Under the pieces are notes generated by a model, which was not told the DNA's origin, made no database searches, and saw only the letters and a list, made by a program, of their open reading frames with translations. From Thiobacillus sp. (GTDB lineage Bacteria; Pseudomonadota; Gammaproteobacteria; Burkholderiales; Thiobacillaceae), in the NCBI GenBank assembly GCA_018263115.1, contig JADFDC010000016.1, forward strand, positions 1 through 44,476: a stretch of DNA of 44,476 nucleotides. Direction: 5' to 3'. Positions within the stretch are counted from its first letter, which is position 1. Every line of letters begins with the position of its first letter. Positions 43,389 through 44,476 of the stretch are shown piece after piece. Made by a program: the position numbers and the translations under genes.

Positions 43389-43835
43389 TCACGCAATAAC
43401 AATATCGCGTGCGATAAGAATTAGAACCACCAATGTTATGTAGAAACCCCAAATGGAGAACGAAAGGATGGCATGGAAACGATGCTGCCATGGGTTGCCA
43501 CTCGGGGTTACTGCATACAAATCGCCAGGGCTGGCTTTGCCGGAGTGGAGGCGCTGTACGAAATTGTTGTATGTCTCACGAAATCCTTTTTCGAGAGCTA
43601 AATAATAGCCATCAAGCGCAAAAAACAATAACGTTGGAATTAATGCGATGTAAGCGAAATCTGGTTTTCCTTTGTCTGCCACAATAACCAGAATTGCGGA
43701 TACCACCGTGATGCACCAAGCTTTTGATGAATTACTATTTGACGCCATTCGTTCAATGACACCCTGAAGAATACTTAGGTGTGACTGAACCGAAGGTGAA
43801 GCTTCCGTTAGAAATATCGGGTTATCCTCAACCAT
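43389..43835 (-). CDS. Small membrane protein paired with the TIR-like gene
   Basis: The 148-residue protein has a polar N-terminal helix, two close hydrophobic helices (about residues 39-53 and 61-78) and a conserved-looking LDGYYLALEKGFRETYNNF segment. A third helix lies at the C terminus (about 124-145). The layout is reminiscent of SLATT-type membrane effectors in defence systems, though I cannot confirm membership. It overlaps the TIR gene by eight bases, so the two are translationally coupled. The likely role is a membrane effector triggered by the TIR protein (inference). Confidence 0.78.
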   Translation of the reverse strand: MVEDNPIFLTEASPSVQSHLSILQGVIERMASNSNSSKAWCITVVSAILVIVADKGKPDFAYIALIPTLLFFALDGYYLALEKGFRETYNNFVQRLHSGKASPGDLYAVTPSGNPWQHRFHAILSFSIWGFYITLVVLILIARDIVIA

Positions 43836-44331
43836 AGTTGTTTCTCACCCAAATTGCGTTCTCAATCCAGTCGGAAAGATTGGTGGCGATATAACGATAG
43901 ACGTCTTGGCTGTTCCAATACGGGGGATCATATACGGGCACAACATTCGCCAAGCTTTGTCCATCCCGATTCACCGTGAAGTGCGAGAACGGGTTCGAGC
44001 CTTTTAAACTTTGAATCCCAAATCGATCTTTCAGCTTGTGGATATGGATCCCCAGCAGCCCCTTGTTGTTGTTCCATGAGTTCTCAATCTCGTAGTCGAC
44101 CCATTTTCTCTTCGCGGTATTTTGGCCAATCAATACAATAGTGCAGCTCTTGCCCTTAAGCTGAGCGTCAATCCAATTCTGAATAGCGCGATCGCCACCC
44201 CTCTTAATGGCTTCCCAATCGTTGTCTCTCGCCGGTTGGTTACCATCTACGACGCCGATGTTGCGTACCTGCGATGCACGCCAACTGTCGGGCTGGTAGT
44301 GAAAGCTAAAAAATGTGCTCCTCTTAGGCAT
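43828..44331 (-). CDS. ThsB-like TIR-domain protein (DUF1863 type)
   Basis: The 167-residue protein is close to the DUF1863/ThsB TIR-like family. It has KRSTFFSFHYQPDSWRASQV at residues 4-22, then CTIVLIGQNTAKRKWVDYEI at about 63-82 and NSWNNNKGLLGIHIHKLKD at about 84-102. In Thoeris defence, ThsB senses infection and makes a nucleotide signal from NAD that activates a ThsA effector. Here no ThsA (SIR2-SLOG or macro-TM) gene is adjacent; the small membrane protein at 43389 takes its place. ATG 44331 is the first gene of the cassette. Confidence 0.85.
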   Translation of the reverse strand: MPKRSTFFSFHYQPDSWRASQVRNIGVVDGNQPARDNDWEAIKRGGDRAIQNWIDAQLKGKSCTIVLIGQNTAKRKWVDYEIENSWNNNKGLLGIHIHKLKDRFGIQSLKGSNPFSHFTVNRDGQSLANVVPVYDPPYWNSQDVYRYIATNLSDWIENAIWVRNNYG

Positions 44332-44397
44332 TTGACAGCCCCGTAATTAAAGATTCTGCTCTCGCACTGAATTACCCATGCATTGCATGCAACCAAG

Positions 44398-44423
44398 AAA
44401 AAGGCGCAGTCCCCTGCGCCTTT
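44398..44423 (-). terminator. Intrinsic terminator upstream of the defence cassette
   Basis: GGCGCAG (44403-44409) pairs with CTGCGCC (44414-44420). On the minus strand the stem is followed by TTTTTCTT, a good terminator. It would end a gene coming from beyond the window and insulate the TIR cassette. Confidence 0.75.
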
Positions 44424-44438
44424 CTCCATCCCAGCCGG

Positions 44439-44476
44439 TCAATCCCAGCTCAATGCCCCACCCGTCTGATACTCCG
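44439..44476 (-). CDS. Possible 3' end of a gene continuing beyond the window
   Basis: On the minus strand a frame enters from the edge, reads EYQTGGALSWD and stops at 44439-44441, 16 bases before the terminator at 44398-44423. Only the terminator position supports it; the gene is not identifiable. Confidence 0.3.
   Translation of the reverse strand, partial: EYQTGGALSWD

Overview
The window (44,476 bp, fairly high GC) reads as chromosomal DNA of a sulfur-oxidising betaproteobacterium, of the Sulfuricella/Sulfuriferula/Thiobacillus/Sideroxydans kind. The main reason is an oxidative-type dsr cluster at the left edge: dsrM (3' part only), dsrK, dsrL, dsrJ, dsrO, dsrP, dsrN and dsrR, all on the + strand, followed by the siroheme synthase gene cysG. 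DsrL next to DsrMKJOP, together with DsrN, is typical of sulfur oxidisers rather than classical sulfate reducers. Genus is an inference.

Layout. 1-9824: dsr cluster plus cysG, i.e. the electron-transfer membrane complex and the cofactor genes for reverse sulfite reductase. 9825-10637: no gene, but a dense set of nested inverted repeats and REP-like units. 10638-13106 (minus): a lone HNH endonuclease and a GAF histidine kinase/NarL-type regulator pair. 13197-13790: a NUDIX hydrolase. 13780-19920 (minus): eight co-directional genes, in transcription order MoxR ATPase, VWA/HExxH protein, a DsrS-like protein, a 73-aa protein, an S24-fold protein lacking the catalytic lysine, a 74-aa protein, a Cys-rich protein and a 350-aa protein. 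Five of these are joined end to end by one-base stop/start overlaps. I regard this as the best candidate for an undescribed system, possibly a maturation machine for Dsr or siroheme proteins.

20021-25792 (+): two small lipoproteins, purT, a group II truncated globin, an unknown anchored protein, and typA. 25805-32991 (minus): a Cache-PAS sensor without output domain, a receiver-like protein, a flavoprotein/membrane-protein gene set, an FKBP isomerase and a secreted protein. 33311-33967: an outer-membrane beta-barrel protein with its own promoter and terminator. 34100-35206 (minus): a secreted HExxH protein. 35298-37866 (+): umuD-umuC-yedK, a DNA-damage operon. 37937-40200: small membrane and lipoprotein genes, a short duplicated segment with one decayed copy, and a DUF4870-like gene interrupted by an in-frame stop.

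40450-44331 (minus): a defence-type cassette of a ThsB-like TIR protein, a small membrane protein and a single-chain MmeI-like restriction-modification enzyme, insulated upstream by a terminator. No rRNA, tRNA, CRISPR array or intact transposase gene was found.
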